NCBI GenBank assembly: GCA_039881145.1
Contig: JAYKKI010000004.1
Span: 45,568,501-45,632,500 of the forward strand
Source: Druceiella hillmani
Lineage: Eukaryota > Arthropoda > Insecta > Lepidoptera > Hepialidae
Direction of reading: 5' to 3'
DNA length: 64,000 nt
This document shows positions 22,581 through 35,087 of the stretch, piece after piece (position 1 is the stretch's first letter; each line of letters opens with the position of its first letter). Position numbers and translations under genes: made by a program. The notes beneath the pieces are model-generated. The model had not been told where the DNA came from and did not search any database. It saw nothing but the letters and a program-made list of their open reading frames with translations.

Positions 22581-25424
22581 ATATATTACATCGAAATTTT
22601 CGTTAATGGATAAATGAAAAAAGAAAATAATTTTTTTACCTTAAAAATATAATTCGATCATTGACCATAAACAATATTATGGAAAGATAAAATAGAATAT
22701 TAATATTTTTGTTAACGAAACAAATTCATTACTATGCCCTGATAAAATATGTAACCATTCGCATTAACAATTTTTCAATATCTGGTGGTATACTAGTGAG
22801 AAAGACTTTCAGTTTCTTCGAACACAATAATTTGAAATTGTGTATACCCAGTTCAAAATTTTAACCTACCAATATGGCGTACCCGTTGATTCGTAAACCA
22901 AATACAACGTACCTCTAGACAGGTCATTGACAGAGACACTCACCAAATAATACCCAATATTCCAAGTATACCTAAGCGCTATCCTATGCAAACACGAAGT
23001 GGTCCTGCTTTATCAAGAATCTCAATTACTCTTAAATCATCGAAAGGCAAACGTTGATGAGATAATATTTCTACAAAATGTTTTCATTGCAATCAATTCA
23101 ATGACTATGGGAAATGAAAATAACCTCACTCCTCTGATAAAAAATTATTCATCTCTTCATTTGATTATATTACTTACGCAGCCTCAAATTAACGTGGAAA
23201 TGAATATAAATTCTAATTATTTAAATTGGAAATGGGATGTTTCAATAATTTTCATTTCTAAACACAAAGAGTTTAATGTGACTCTTATTTTCTCTTCCTA
23301 CGTTTGAATGGTGGTATGAGAAGGAAGAACTTAGACACATTAATTAAAATGTTCACTTGATTGTGGTATTATTTGAAACAAGGTAATAATTTATGGTTAT
23401 TATCGAAAACTAAAGTCAAAATTTTTACACCGTCTTTTATCTTGAAATTAGTTCTTTTATCTCGCATTAATAAAAAAAATATTCATAGTGAATAGTTTTT
23501 TTTCCAAATTATTCTTCTCTCTCACTAATACTATATTTTTATTTCGTCACATTTCTCAGTGAGTCACCTGCGCAGCGGTACTTACGTACGGAAGCGACGG
23601 AAGTCTGAGTTCGAATCTCGATGCGCGTTTCTTTTTTTCTTTGATACTCTGTTGTATTCAAAACATTTTATTGCCATAAATTTTTTTAAAACTTACTTAA
23701 GTTTACGGCAATAGGCATTTTTAGGTGCACATATATTCAAATATGGTTTAATGCAAAAATTCAGCTTTGGTCGATCTCTCAAAGTCACTTCTCTGAAAGT
23801 CACTTTTATAATGAAGACGTACATTTTCTCGTTATACAAATGTATTTATTTATTATATAGTGTATTTTATATATAATTTCAAAATTTTTATAAATTAAAT
23901 GAGCATAATTTTTAGGCATTAATATATTATATTTATTATGAAATTATTTGATGCTAAAATGGATAAAATTGTATTAAGTGCACAGAATTATTTTATTTTT
24001 TTTCGCATCTCCGTGAATACATAGATAACACATGACAATTATTAATGTTAATTATTTTTGTTTCCTAATTCTCTTGTTAAAAACTTTCAAAGTTCATAGT
24101 ACGATTAATTTAGTTACCAAGGATTTCACTTCTAAACCTTGATTTCAAGCAGATAACATTTTTGTTTGTAAAGTTCGGTACACAAAAACTTCGATCCGCA
24201 AGCAGCATTTTTGTCTGCGCTATTAATCGTTAATAAAAGTTCATTCCTTCGCTTATATTTCATACCAGGTGTTCAACCAAATACCATCTTTTTTAATTCA
24301 AACTTTTATAAAAAATATTTCCACCTCGAAGGGTCTTCTATAAGATTTTCTTAGCACTTACATCAGTTCTGTATGCAGTGGATTATTACTCCACACACTC
24401 TACCTTTTAGTACATGTGTTTTTAGATATCTCCTGACAAAAATAACATACTACAACATAAATCCCACAAACTAACATAAATACCTAACAAATTATTTATA
24501 ATATAGATGGGTTGACGTCGAAAACTAAACATCAATTTCCAGGTATCGTTTAATAATTTTTTCGAATATCAAATGTTCTACTTTTGTATGCTTCAAGTTT
24601 ATTAACTCACACTTTTCGTAATATATTTGTAATAACAATTAAAGCCGATGACGATCGTCGGTCGGAAAAATTACATTTTTCAATTTTTTTACCTAAGAAA
24701 AAAAATAAGAGTTTTGCATCTAATTTATTGAAATGTGGCACTTTAATTTGCAAAATATAATGGTAAACAACTCAATAAATAAATTAAAATACACCGCCAT
24801 TTATTTGATATCTGCAGGAAGTAAATTAATATTATCAATAACATTTAATTTTATTACATACGTAATTTTGTTACATACAGACATGACAGCTATTTAAGAG
24901 AGGTTAATTTTATCGTACGACGTTATTTCCTCATCTAGTTTAGATGGTGTATGCATCTACGTTGTGAGGGCAAAAAAATATTTATATTAATTAATTAGAG
25001 AGATTTTCATTTATGAAACTACGAAATTACGAATCGAAACGAATATTCCTCAAAATAATAACTATCAAAAGGAAATAACATTGTATTGAGATGCTGTATA
25101 TATTATGTATGTTAGAACACAGTTTAGGCTTTTTGTCCTTTTCTTGTTAAATTTTAATTCAACATACATCAGTTATAATTCATATTTTTAAGTTTATTTT
25201 AATACATAATTTGCGTACTCGTATTATAAGTTTTTAGTATTGTACGTAAAATATTTTTTTTTAGTTTTAGAAGTACCGGAAATATTATGTCTTTTTTGGA
25301 AGTATTGGAATAAATTTATACATCTACAAATTTAACACAGATTGTATTATAGCTATTTCTGTGCTAATTTTAATCCCGATCGCACAAAACTGTGGTTCCC
25401 AAATCACTCACAAATTTTGTTATA
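22581..25424. other. Gene-free interval
   Basis: A 102-codon plus-strand frame (22999-23307) has no recognisable domain and lies in A+T-rich sequence. A tRNA-like SINE head lies at 23562-23635. Nothing else is supported. Confidence 0.5.
23562..23635 (+). mobile_element. tRNA-derived SINE head or tRNA pseudogene
   Basis: A GC-rich island in A+T-rich sequence. It has an A-box-like CACCTGCGCAGCGGTAC and a good B-box GAGTTCGAATCTC, spaced as in a tRNA-type pol III promoter, and is followed by T-rich sequence. The acceptor ends do not pair, so this is not a functional tRNA gene. Confidence 0.55.
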
Positions 25425-25517
25425 TTCCGTATATACATATGTATATATACTCGAATATATATGTACACACACATTCACAAACACATACATATACACACAC
25501 ACGCACACCCACACGTA

Positions 25518-25574
<57 letters not shown>

Positions 25575-25575
25575 C
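25425..25575. repeat. Compound microsatellite (CA)n/(TACA)n/(AT)n
   Basis: Interrupted TATACA/CACA repeats pass into a clean (CA)n and then (AT)n. The three overlapping frames here translate to His-Thr and Tyr-Ile runs and are not genes. Confidence 0.93.
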
Positions 25576-25940
25576 CTGTAAGTTACCCCTGTGTGAAAAC
25601 GAATACCAATGAATTTCCTTGTTGTGTGCAGATCGTTGGTGAAAACCGGAATTTATTATCTCAAGGGGTTTAGAAATTAGAGCACGATAAATATTTCAAG
25701 GAAAACTGTCTGCACAAATCCGCACATATTTCGTTACGTACATCTTACTGCCAGATAAAGTTATTACACATGAGTAATAAAGGTTGTTTGACAAGAGAGA
25801 GGGAGGGATGCTATGTTGCCACTCTCTTCGTGCTTCGTGGTCGAGGTCAATTGTTAATTTAAATTTAGTCGCTTGCGAAATCTCTTTGTTTTGTGTCGAT
25901 AAGTTTTTAATATATTGTGTTATTATTGTTTAACGTAAAC

Positions 25941-26340
25941 ATGCCTCGCGCGCGGCAACTCTTTACTGTTCAAGAGTACATAAATATAGTGTCACTATAT
26001 GATGAACTTGGCCGAAATGAGTCAAGAGCATTAGCTGCCCTTCGTGGGCAACATGGGGAAGAGCGATCACCGCGTAATTCCAGGACGATAATTGGCGCAG
26101 TCCAGCGCATACGAGATGACTATGCGATAACCGGGGAGCATTCTGAAGGTTTGCTAGCACGTCAAGTGTCAGCGCGTATTGAAAAACAAATCTTGGAATA
26201 TTTCAGACGTGATCCAACGATAAGCACACGGAAAGCATGAATATACTTTCGCATTTGCCACAGTACTGTCCATAAAGTATTAAATAAAGATCGCTAACAT
26301 CCGTATAAATACAGAAAATTTCATGCACTATTATTTCGTG
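25941..26340 (+). pseudogene. DUF4817-type transposase N-terminal remnant
   Basis: ATG at 25941 (preferred over the upstream in-frame ATG at 25917) opens 99 codons beginning MPRARQLFTVQEY and including YDELGRNESRALAALR. This is the DUF4817/helix-turn-helix start found in many arthropod Tc1/mariner-like (IS630-type) transposase genes, where it binds the element ends. The frame closes with a stop at 26238-26240. The expected second HTH follows in the same frame (ICHSTVHKVLNKDR), with a second stop at 26294-26296 and a basic HPYKYRK segment. Similarity fades by about 26340. The DDE catalytic domain is missing, so the fragment is inactive. No terminal inverted repeats were identified. Confidence 0.78.
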
Positions 26341-26678
26341 TATGATATAACAAGTTATTGTCAGTGGATACTATAACAGTGCCGTTATGACAATCAATTT
26401 ATTCATAATTTTTTATAGTTGGATGTAAGTATATTCCAAAAGAAATGAAATGTAGAACCGGAAAAAAAATCTAGAAATAAAATAATAAAAAATATCTCCT
26501 CATACAAGTGGCGCATTTAATAAATCTACCCGTATTTTAAATACAAAGTTTCTAACAAACCACTAATACTAATTTATTAATAGTCCAGTTTGATGTCATC
26601 AAAACTTAACCTTTAATTAATATGAATTTCTATTTTATAAGTTAAAAAAAAAACAAATTGAAACATTGTGTCTTTAGA

Positions 26679-26710
26679 ACTTTTTATATGTTTAAAAACA
26701 TATAAAAAGT
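26679..26710. repeat. Perfect 15-bp-arm palindrome
   Basis: ACTTTTTATATGTTT, two A residues, then AAACATATAAAAAGT. No flanking element is recognised. Confidence 0.8.
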
Positions 26711-27419
26711 AAATGAAATGGTACATTAGAAAATTAGGATATTTTTCAAATATTCACGTACCTAAACACAACAATAATAAACAAACTACATAAATTTTTA
26801 AAAAACTTAGAAGATTGGTAGTTTCTTTCATAATTCCTTACATAATCAAAAATCAACAAAAAATATTGGGATTTAGACTACTGGTAAATTTCACGGTAAT
26901 AACCATCTTAAATCTAATATATATTTCATAAATAAATTTACCCTATAAGTATTATTTACTCAACCCAAATAGCCTGATGTTTCTCTATTTGAATTTCTTA
27001 ATAATGTTAAACGATATACTCATATATCCTTATTAATATTATTTTCCTGAAACGCAATTCTTTGAACAATCTCATAGAAAAGCACAAAATTATACTCGCA
27101 TACAATTATTACTGGTGCAATACATTCGATAACCACCCGAAATATAAATAACTATATTTTGAGACTTTCTCGGAACACGTAAGTCGAAATCTGTAATTGC
27201 TTGGGAATAAATATGATCTACTAAAAGCGAAGTTTCGCCCAGACGTGACGAGGATTATTTTTAATTCAGCTATCGTCACCACGTCATTGAACAAAAATGT
27301 GAAATGCCATTATGAAATGTATTTTAAATATATGATAATATTTTAAATTCTGAATTTAATTATCGCATTAAATTTCCGTAGTTCAAAAGACATATCTATT
27401 TTTTCCTGTTTGTGTCGTG

Positions 27420-27466
27420 CTTATAACTCGCCCTTTCAGGATCAAAATGACAGAGCGAGTTATAAG
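27420..27466. repeat. 12-bp inverted repeat with 23-nt loop
   Basis: CTTATAACTCGC (27420-27431) and GCGAGTTATAAG (27455-27466) are perfect complements. Function is unknown. Confidence 0.8.
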
Positions 27467-27622
27467 TGTTTCATAATCGTTTCCAATAATAAATTATTTT
27501 GGGGTACTTATTATAATTTGCTATCGAAATGTTTACGATTCTGTAATTTAAAAAAAAATGTAACCCTTACAAGATCAGTTACGTCCGTATAATGGTCACA
27601 TCCGTTTTTTTTCGGAAACCGT

Positions 27623-27660
27623 TGTGCCGATTTCAAGTTCCTAACTTGAAATTTGGCACA
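27623..27660. repeat. Near-perfect 17-18-bp inverted repeat
   Basis: TGTGCCGATTTCAAGTT, CCT, AACTTGAAATTTGGCACA. The GAAATTTGGCACA word resembles Helitron 5' leader sequence, so it may be a remnant of such an element. Confidence 0.7.
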
Positions 27661-28255
27661 ATAATAAAACGTATTAACTCGTATCTATTTCAGTAATTAA
27701 AGTGCAAAAGTATTCATTTGGATATTTCAAGAAAGGCAAATTAAATATCCGAAATTAAATTGTTTTAATTTGATATATAGTCCGGTTTAATTTGAAAGGG
27801 ATATAAAAGTTGGAAAGATCTTAAAAATATTTTTTCATAACTTCGGGTTGTATATTCTTCAGAGAAATACTGAAAATATGCAAAAAAAATATGTTCTTGT
27901 TCCCTTATTTTTAACTACTCAAAATAAAATCATTAAATAAATGTGGATTTTTAAAGTTATGGCATATTTCAGTTTTAAATTTTCAAAGTCGATTTTCTCT
28001 GAAATTTTTGCGATCTAGATTCTCGCCTATTAATGATAAAGAATTACCGGAACATTAGTCTGAAGTATTAGTAACTACTTTTTAATACGAACAACTTATC
28101 TTCTGCAAATTGGCACAGCGCATTTCCATTTGGATACAATTTTGCGCATCGTAGTGTACGTTCTGAATTTTTTTAAAAAGATACCGCATTCTTTAGGCAC
28201 TGTCAACAATTTATTGAGAGCTGAAAAAATTATACGACGATCAGTTCATAGTATT

Positions 28256-28960
28256 CACTTTGCAGAAGATATAAAGATAAAGAAATGACAAGTCTCTTTC
28301 GAAGAAGCTGATTAAGCTGTCTATTTTTATTGAGGAAGATGGTATTTTAAGATAAGGCGGAAGACTTACAAAATCGGATTTAACTTTTGAAGTAAAACAT
28401 CTTATTTTAATACCAAAAGAAGCTCGTATTGTAGGCATTATTATAACTTATTATCGTATTATGAATTGTCATATAGGATCCATAGTTCTAATATCCATTT
28501 TACGATAACGATGTTGAATATTAGATGCGTGGGCAGTTATTAGAGCAAGGATAAGAAAATACAAACATTGTTTCGTATTAATTTTTATCATCCTACTCCA
28601 AACACGGCAGGTCTTCCTGCTTATCGGGTTACTGAAACAAATACTTTTGTATATACTGGAGTCGATTATGCCGGTCCAATTCGAATTTTGCTTACTCATC
28701 GTAGAGGACAACATTAAAAAAAGGCATGTATTTGTTTCTTTATTTGTCTTATAACTAAGGCTATTCATATTGAATTCGTCTCGGACTTGACCGCTAATGC
28801 TTTCCTTGCAACTTTTAGCCGTTTTATCTCACGACACGGTCCAGTTTCTTACTTGTATTCGGATAACGGTATTCATTTTGTGGGCGCTAAAGCACAGTTA
28901 GACGAACTTTATCATTTTTTAATTAATTCTGAATTTCAACCTAGACTGAAGCGTAAACTT
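28256..28960 (+). pseudogene. BEL/Pao LTR retrotransposon, integrase-region remnant
   Basis: Plus-strand translation, with several frameshifts and stops, recovers the inter-domain and integrase part of a Pao-type Pol polyprotein. Landmarks are IRLS.FIEEDG (about 28306-28342), a zinc-binding NCHIG (about 28464-28480), a YKHCF segment where a Cys is replaced by Tyr, and VYTGVDYAGPI with the first catalytic Asp codon at 28664-28666. FVSLFVL-type strands follow, then a 67-codon open frame (28787-28990) containing YSDNGIHFVGA with the second Asp at 28862-28864. The catalytic Glu, LTRs, gag, protease and reverse transcriptase were not found. The copy is short and dead. Confidence 0.82.
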
Positions 28961-28990
28961 AACCATTGGCGTGAACTTAACCATTTGTGA

Positions 28991-30243
28991 AGGTAATAGA
29001 TGTTTATTTTTTGTTTTTGTAGATTTAAAGTTCTGGTAGCAATAAATAAGTTATAGTTATTGATAAATATATTTTTGAAAAATAATTAATATTATTCATT
29101 TTCTTTAAAATAATGAGGTCCAAGAATAATAATTAATATTATTAATTTGCTTTAAATTAATTAGAGCCAGGAATATCAGTGGTTTATGGTTGCAAAAATA
29201 AATTTATTACAATGACATTTGCGTAAATCATTTAAAACATATTGACGTTTCTCAACAGGGCGAACATGGCGTTAGCAACAAACGTTGGTTATTTTAAAAT
29301 ATGTAGCAAGCCATAAAGTATTATTATGAATGTGAAAAGTCAAATTAAGAATGAATTCAAATTAGTCTTCAATGTTTGATTTGTTTTAGTAATTTTCTTG
29401 TCTTTTAGTTCAAAAATTCCACATTCTTTTTTTCGTTTTCGATACGTATACAAGAGCAGCTCGTTTCTGGACTAATCTTTTGCTTTCATTCTTCCTTGAG
29501 TTTCTGCTAAAACAAGTCGAGATTTTAAAGGTAATCCAACTGAATTAAAGTTGAATCAGATTTGTATTTGGTAACCGCAGTTTATAATTAAATAAGCTTT
29601 GCTAGTGAATTGTCTATCTATGTAATTTCGTTTACGGAGAGTTTGTAAATTTTAATTTATCAAGAAGTGTTTAATAGTGCAGTTGAATCAAACTTTAATT
29701 TGAATGCAACTATCGAAATATTTATTGAATCAACCCTCATCGTATTGGATACAACCAGTGAGTCAAAAACTTGCTCGTCTTGAGGAATACTTCATTTTGG
29801 AGTTGGAATACAATTGGAAGAGTTTCCTGATTGACGCAAATACCAGCCTGGTTGGAAACTTAGACCTTGGAAGTTCCCAGCTCTCATCTGTAAGGAGTTT
29901 GCGGGAGAGTAAAGATCAACCTCGTGCAGAAATCTTCAGGTCCGTGAATATTAATTGATTTGCGAAAGTATTGTCGTTGTAATTCCGAGAACAAGCCAAT
30001 GACATAACGACTTGATAAATCTTAATGTAAACGCTGACTCTTCTAGTCGGTGACTGTAATAAGTTTGAATATAGACAAATATTGTTTTAGAATATTTGGA
30101 TTTGTCTTGTTACTACGAATTTGTCCAAGTTGTCTTTGTGCTATTTATACGTTTACACCAGTAATTGTTTATTGAATTTTAGTGCGTCTATTTGTCGAAC
30201 ACAGATTTATGTGTCTTTCAAATGGATCGAAATAAATTAATTA
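28991..30243. other. Gene-free interval
   Basis: An 84-codon plus-strand frame (29704-29958) has no recognisable domain. No LTR matching the Pao remnant was seen. Confidence 0.5.
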
Positions 30244-30432
30244 ATTGTACTTCTGCATGATAACGCTATACTTCATAAAGCTCATACCGTTTCTGAGTTC
30301 TTGTTTGAGAACCAGGTATTGACTTGAGACTAGCCACCGTACACTCCTGATATAATGCCCCCGGTTTATGGTGGCTTTCATTATTTAAAACGTGCACTGA
30401 ACAGCCGTCACTTCGACGTTAGATCTGTGCGG
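30244..30432 (+). pseudogene. mariner-like (Tc1/mariner) transposase C-terminal remnant
   Basis: Plus-strand reading from 30250 gives LLHDNAILHKAHTVSEFL, two in-frame stops (30325-30327 and 30331-30333), then PPYTPDIMPP and HYLKRALNSRHF. The HDNA motif carries the second catalytic Asp and PPYTPD the third Asp of mariner-type DDD transposases, spaced as in the family. The remaining C-terminal residues are diverged. The DNA-binding domain and inverted repeats are absent, so this is a dead fragment. It is separate from the DUF4817 remnant at 25.9 kb. Confidence 0.75.
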
Positions 30433-30962
30433 AGCACTGGAAGTAGAAATTCACAAGGGAAGCAAAAGTGGCATATTGCAAGGGGTATTCAAGGAGTATG
30501 AATAATAATGAGGTGATTTCAACTAAAAATTGTTAATTAAATAACCTTGAATGTTATAAAAGAAAAATAATTTTAAATGAACATTTTATGCAACATCTGG
30601 GTCAACAAACGCAACAATAAAATTATATTTTTGATTTGTGAGAATTGACAAGAATGACACTCATCAACAATTACACTTGTCTTCTCGTCTCGTTCCATAC
30701 TTTCACGAATATATTTAGGTATGTAAAAATTAGCATCTTTACATCTATCAAGATACCCCTATAAATTTATATCTATATATTTACTATGGTTTTAGTATTG
30801 TATTTCAGTTTTCCAATAATCTAGCAGCTTATTTAAATGTTAGACATTTACCCTTTACTTTGTTGCACTTTTATTAGTTGTATTGAAATCACATTTTAAT
30901 TAACTCTTAATTTAAGTCAATATTTTATATAACCACATATACGCATATATCTACGCAAACAA

Positions 30963-31091
<129 letters not shown>

Positions 31092-33239
31092 CCAAATAAC
31101 TTTGTTCAGTTAGTTTATTTGCAAGAACAGGGACAGACCTAAAGGCATTAATATATATATACATAAAAATAAAAATAGAAATACAAAAGTTAGTTTGATG
31201 AAATACATTTATGTATTATTCTATAGATTTCAAAAATAATCGTTGATCAATAAGAATTACCGATCAGCATCAAAATTTAAAATAAACAAACATACGGCAT
31301 AAATTCCCATACTGGTTGAATAACCTTCCTCGAGTAAGGATAATTTATAAAATCGTTCAGAAACAATATTTTATTTCATATTTTGTGTTATTCTTGAACA
31401 AACATTTCGGTCATTATGTCAAATATACTAGGTTCATAAAAATATTAGGCTACCAATGTTTTCTGTCACGTAGAAAACATTACCTCTGACATATTTTTTT
31501 TTCACCTTTTACATACATTAAAATTTACATACAAAAAAAGAATACTGAAATCAACTGTTTTCCATAACAAGTTTAAAAACCCACATCATTTTGTCTATCC
31601 GAATATCACAAATATATAACTTAGGTACAACTCAATCGATTGCGTTAAAATTTTACACGTATGTATTTTTAATTAAACCAGAGACACCATTTAAATGACA
31701 CAAATAAGTTTAAATGCCATAAAAGGATCAGTAAAATAGCTTGATATAAACAATTTCGTGCAACGTTTGGATCAACAAAGACGATTTATTCCCATCCCGC
31801 CGACGTTTTATCAGCATAGTTGAAATGGACAATAACATTTTAATTATCGTCTTAAATAGAAAATAAAATGTTTGTACAAAATGAAAAATCAGCTGCAAGA
31901 AAGTTAAGTAAGCTAAAAACATTCGTATAATTATGCATATTAAGAATAAATTGTGATATTCAAAATGAAAAAATTGAAAATTATTATAAGCATACCACAA
32001 AACAATTGTTTTAAACTAATCTTTAAATAACAAAACCCATAGACCCATAATAAAAAAAACACACGTCAAACACGAAATAACCAGTATATTTCCCAGACTA
32101 TTTTGCTCCTTCAAATCGGATGTAGTTGAATAAGTCTTTAAAAAGGCAACAAATGATGTCATAAAGCATCTAGTTTTTAATAGTAATATTATTCATCAAA
32201 TATAAGCCTCCAATTTCATTTGCAATGTACTGGGGATATGAATTTAATATTTTAACTAACTGTAGAAAAAATATGGATAAAACTTAGGAAATAAAATATA
32301 TAATACAGAAAATATAATTTTGATATCGAAAAATGATTAGGTCACATTCACTAATTCATGACATACAAAAAACTTTTCCATTTATACTCATTGTTAACAA
32401 AAAATCGCGTGTAATTAATATTATTGTTAAACAGTGACGTAACATAGAAAAAAATAATAAAAATTAATTAAAGGTTTACAACAGTGTAGGTAGATATATT
32501 AAAATTAAGTTCATTAACATAACAAACATTATTTAGTTACCATCGTTTACTGTGGATACGATTCTAATATGTGCAAACTTCTACTGCTTTGAAACTCGAA
32601 TGTATCCAAGTACCGAATGACTGGACTTTTTTCTATTCGATTTGTAATTTTCTACTTCAGTACTGAAACTGTGCGAATCTACCCAATTATAAAACTTGAT
32701 AAATTTTGAAATATTTTGAATTGTTTTACTTAGTTTGAGATTACCATTTATTTGGGAGTATCACCTATTAAGGGCATGAAAAAAAATATGATTTAATTAG
32801 ACATTTAATAAGTCCGAATCACTCTACGAGCCAAAAGTTCGAGTTAGATTGCATGGGTGCGTTATTTTAAAAAGGATGGAATATTTTGTATTACATTGAA
32901 AATTCAATAAAACCTATACATTTCCTAACCAACGACATTAATTAAAAATTGCTGTGATCTATATTCGTTTATGTCAAATCATTTATATACGGTGTAATTG
33001 ACGAAAAATATGGCTAAATTAAAATAAATGATTCCCGCCCCCGGTTTCATTGTTATTCAATACTTCATTCAATTTAAATTTTAATAGCTATAACTTTTAA
33101 ATTTACGTTATTAATATTTAATATAAGTAGCAAACTTTCCGTTTATTAATATAAACATGGTGTAATAGATTTATTTTTATCTTCACCACAACTGTTTACG
33201 CCAAAAAAAAGCACTTTCTGATGGAATCTTTTCAGCTGA

Positions 33240-33290
33240 GTCCGCCACGGATTGCTGAGAAGAATGCACACTGTCAAGTGTCGGGCGGAC
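33240..33290. other. GC-rich nested stem-loop
   Basis: GTCCGCC (33240-33246) pairs with GGCGGAC (33284-33290). Inside, ACACT-GTCA-AGTGT forms a second 5-bp stem with a 4-nt loop. The block is GC-rich in very A+T-rich flanks. It could be a structured RNA, a SINE piece or chance. Confidence 0.4.
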
Positions 33291-33520
33291 TTCCTAGTCT
33301 ACCCTGAAGTTCTTATTAATAACTCATTCATTAATATTTCTTTCTAATCTCGAAAATGCTCGCACGATGAAGTTTAATCAAATAATTGAAATTAGTAAAA
33401 CTTTTATATGTGAATTTTTTGGCTGCTACCATAATATAATGAGATATTAACTTATTTCCATCCCGTCTACATTTTATTGAAAATCCGCTGCAAAAAAAAT
33501 AAACTAATATTGTTCATATG

Positions 33521-33525
<5 letters not shown>

Positions 33526-33574
<49 letters not shown>
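33526..33574. repeat. (AT)n microsatellite
   Basis: About 49 bp of AT repeats. The plus-strand frame over it (33477-33713) is an artefact. Confidence 0.93.
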
Positions 33575-33581
<7 letters not shown>

Positions 33582-33724
33582 CATATTTATAAGAGCAGTA
33601 TGACTTCTGTTATACTAATAATTTTTCATGAATTTAATTTGTTCTTGGAAAAGTGTTCGAAGCAGGATAACAGAAACAATTATTTTATGCATCTTCATCA
33701 TCGGTTTCTGTAGCTTCTATAGCA

Positions 33725-34525
33725 GCAATGTTATCCTTAATATATCAGTTAGCAGAGTAGATTTGGTCTTTCCTCAATTAGATTTGTTTCTTTTTTTTTG
33801 GTCGAGCTTCTGCAATGTTCTAAGTACTTCCGAAAAGAATACACTGGATGTACGACCGAATGGACTACAACCTGTGAATGTTAAAAAAACAGGGTCATTG
33901 TTAGCAGGTTCCTTGGAGTCATGATTTAAAATAGATGGACTGCCGGCAGATGTCGTGTTTAGTTTTTCAATTACAACGATTTCGTTTTATCTTAACAGGC
34001 ACATTTGGACTGGTTTATTTGAAATTTCGGTCCTTGATTCTTGATTTTCGTCGTTTCTACAAGAATTAAAGAATAGTGGGGGATCACGGGGTATTATGCC
34101 ATTTTCTCTGCAAAACCCAAATGTTTTCAAAGTCATGTTCGATAAGTGACCATCCAGAAGTAACACAGATCTTTGCTTTTTTATTGATCATACATCATTT
34201 TTGAAATACTCATGTTAAAAATTAAAGTCGTCCTCCTGCACCTACCCAGAACCGTTAGCTCCTTATGTCGTACCAGTCGTGCCATCTCAAATTAAATTTT
34301 CTTATAATATTTTAGGAGGTGAAATCAACATAGGTGGCATACAATTATCAGTGGCCTTTCCAGCCAAAACCAATGGCACCAGAGTTCCCTTCTCAACTGA
34401 TATCATGATACTGGCCTACTTTCCCCCGAGTCGTGCAATTTTAGAGGATTTTAGAGTTCGTAATCCCGATCTCGCTGACGTTCCAAATATCTCAAGGTCG
34501 TTAGGTGAAGTGAATACGTGGCCAA
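33725..34525 (-). pseudogene. pogo/Tigger-like (DDE_1 superfamily) transposase remnant
   Basis: Minus-strand translation shows a degenerate DDE_1 transposase. SSKIARLGGK-stop-ASIMISVEKGT comes first. Next is CMPPMLISPPK (about 34350-34310) and an NGSG-stop-VQEDDF segment. VLLLDGHLSN follows, with its catalytic Asp codon at 34152-34154, then FCRENGII. After a short linker, a C-terminal tail reads CSPFGRTSSVFF...LRTLQKLDQKKK and LTDILR. This order (PPM.I.P, G.GW-like, LLLDGH.S, ENGI, then a basic tail with a L-P-K-like stretch and LTDTP-like end) is that of pogo/Tigger transposases. It has several stops, and no N-terminal CENP-B-type HTH was recognised. Open frames on the plus strand here (33628-33924, 34279-34530) are antisense shadows. 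Confidence 0.78.
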
Positions 34526-35087
34526 GATAGGTGTGTAATTGTCAATAAAGGCGGTCACATAAGTTTTATTAAAGCTCGTGGCGCGAGCTTGCAGCTTGAG
34601 CCTCAAACTTGCTGTTTGAGGTAACCTTAAGTACAAATTAAGATGGCGTTCCATAAATATCTTGAACCATACCTCTCTTATAATTTCTTTTTCTTTCTGT
34701 GATGCTGGAAATTTCTTATTATGTAGTAACATATAGGGCAAGGGTCTCGTCTCTATTGTTTTCAGCCCATAATTGGATTCCACTATATACCCTTCGATTA
34801 GCCTAATGTGCCTTTTTTTAATATATTTATAATGACATGTATTGGAGATCGTAAGACGATGTAGCATTTCTAAATATTTGACCTCTTGACGTCCATCTTC
34901 TTAGAGGCCAGTTCATATATTTCGATACTATAGATGTTACCATCAGTTTACCTCACTTACTTACTAGGCCTGCTGAAACAATAAAATAAGAGTTTACCAT
35001 GCAAATTTACACAAAAACATTATTGTTAGAAGAAAAACAAAACAGCAGAGTCGTGACTAGCTGTCACAATTCTTCTAGGTAAAAAAA
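34526..35087. other. Gene-free interval
   Basis: The 138-codon minus-strand frame (34451-34867) runs out of the pogo remnant in another frame and has no supported domain. A small perfect hairpin CCTCAAAC/GTTTGAGG lies at 34601-34621. A palindromic GCTCGTGGCGCGAGC lies just before it. Confidence 0.5.

Larger units (their letters stand above)
26341..28255. other. Gene-free interval with three short hairpins
   Basis: No protein-like frame. Perfect or near-perfect inverted repeats lie at 26679-26710, 27420-27466 and 27623-27660, listed separately. Confidence 0.5.

Noticed and set aside
22792..22795. CTAG|T as a 3' end for the Helitron-like start at 22458
   Set aside because: There is no GC-rich hairpin upstream and no family similarity near it, so the boundary is not supported.
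22999..23307. 102-codon plus-strand frame
   Set aside because: No recognisable domain and Asn/Ile-rich composition typical of random A+T-rich sequence. It is left unannotated as a gene.
23562..23635. Functional tRNA gene
   Set aside because: The B-box is good, but acceptor ends do not pair and no cloverleaf can be drawn. A SINE head or pseudogene fits better.
34279..34530. 83-codon plus-strand frame of good composition
   Set aside because: The minus strand of the same stretch encodes pogo-like transposase motifs, so this is an antisense shadow.
34451..34867. 138-codon minus-strand frame with a KEKEIIREVW segment faintly like a globin start
   Set aside because: There are no heme-binding His positions or continuing similarity, and it runs into the pogo remnant in another frame.
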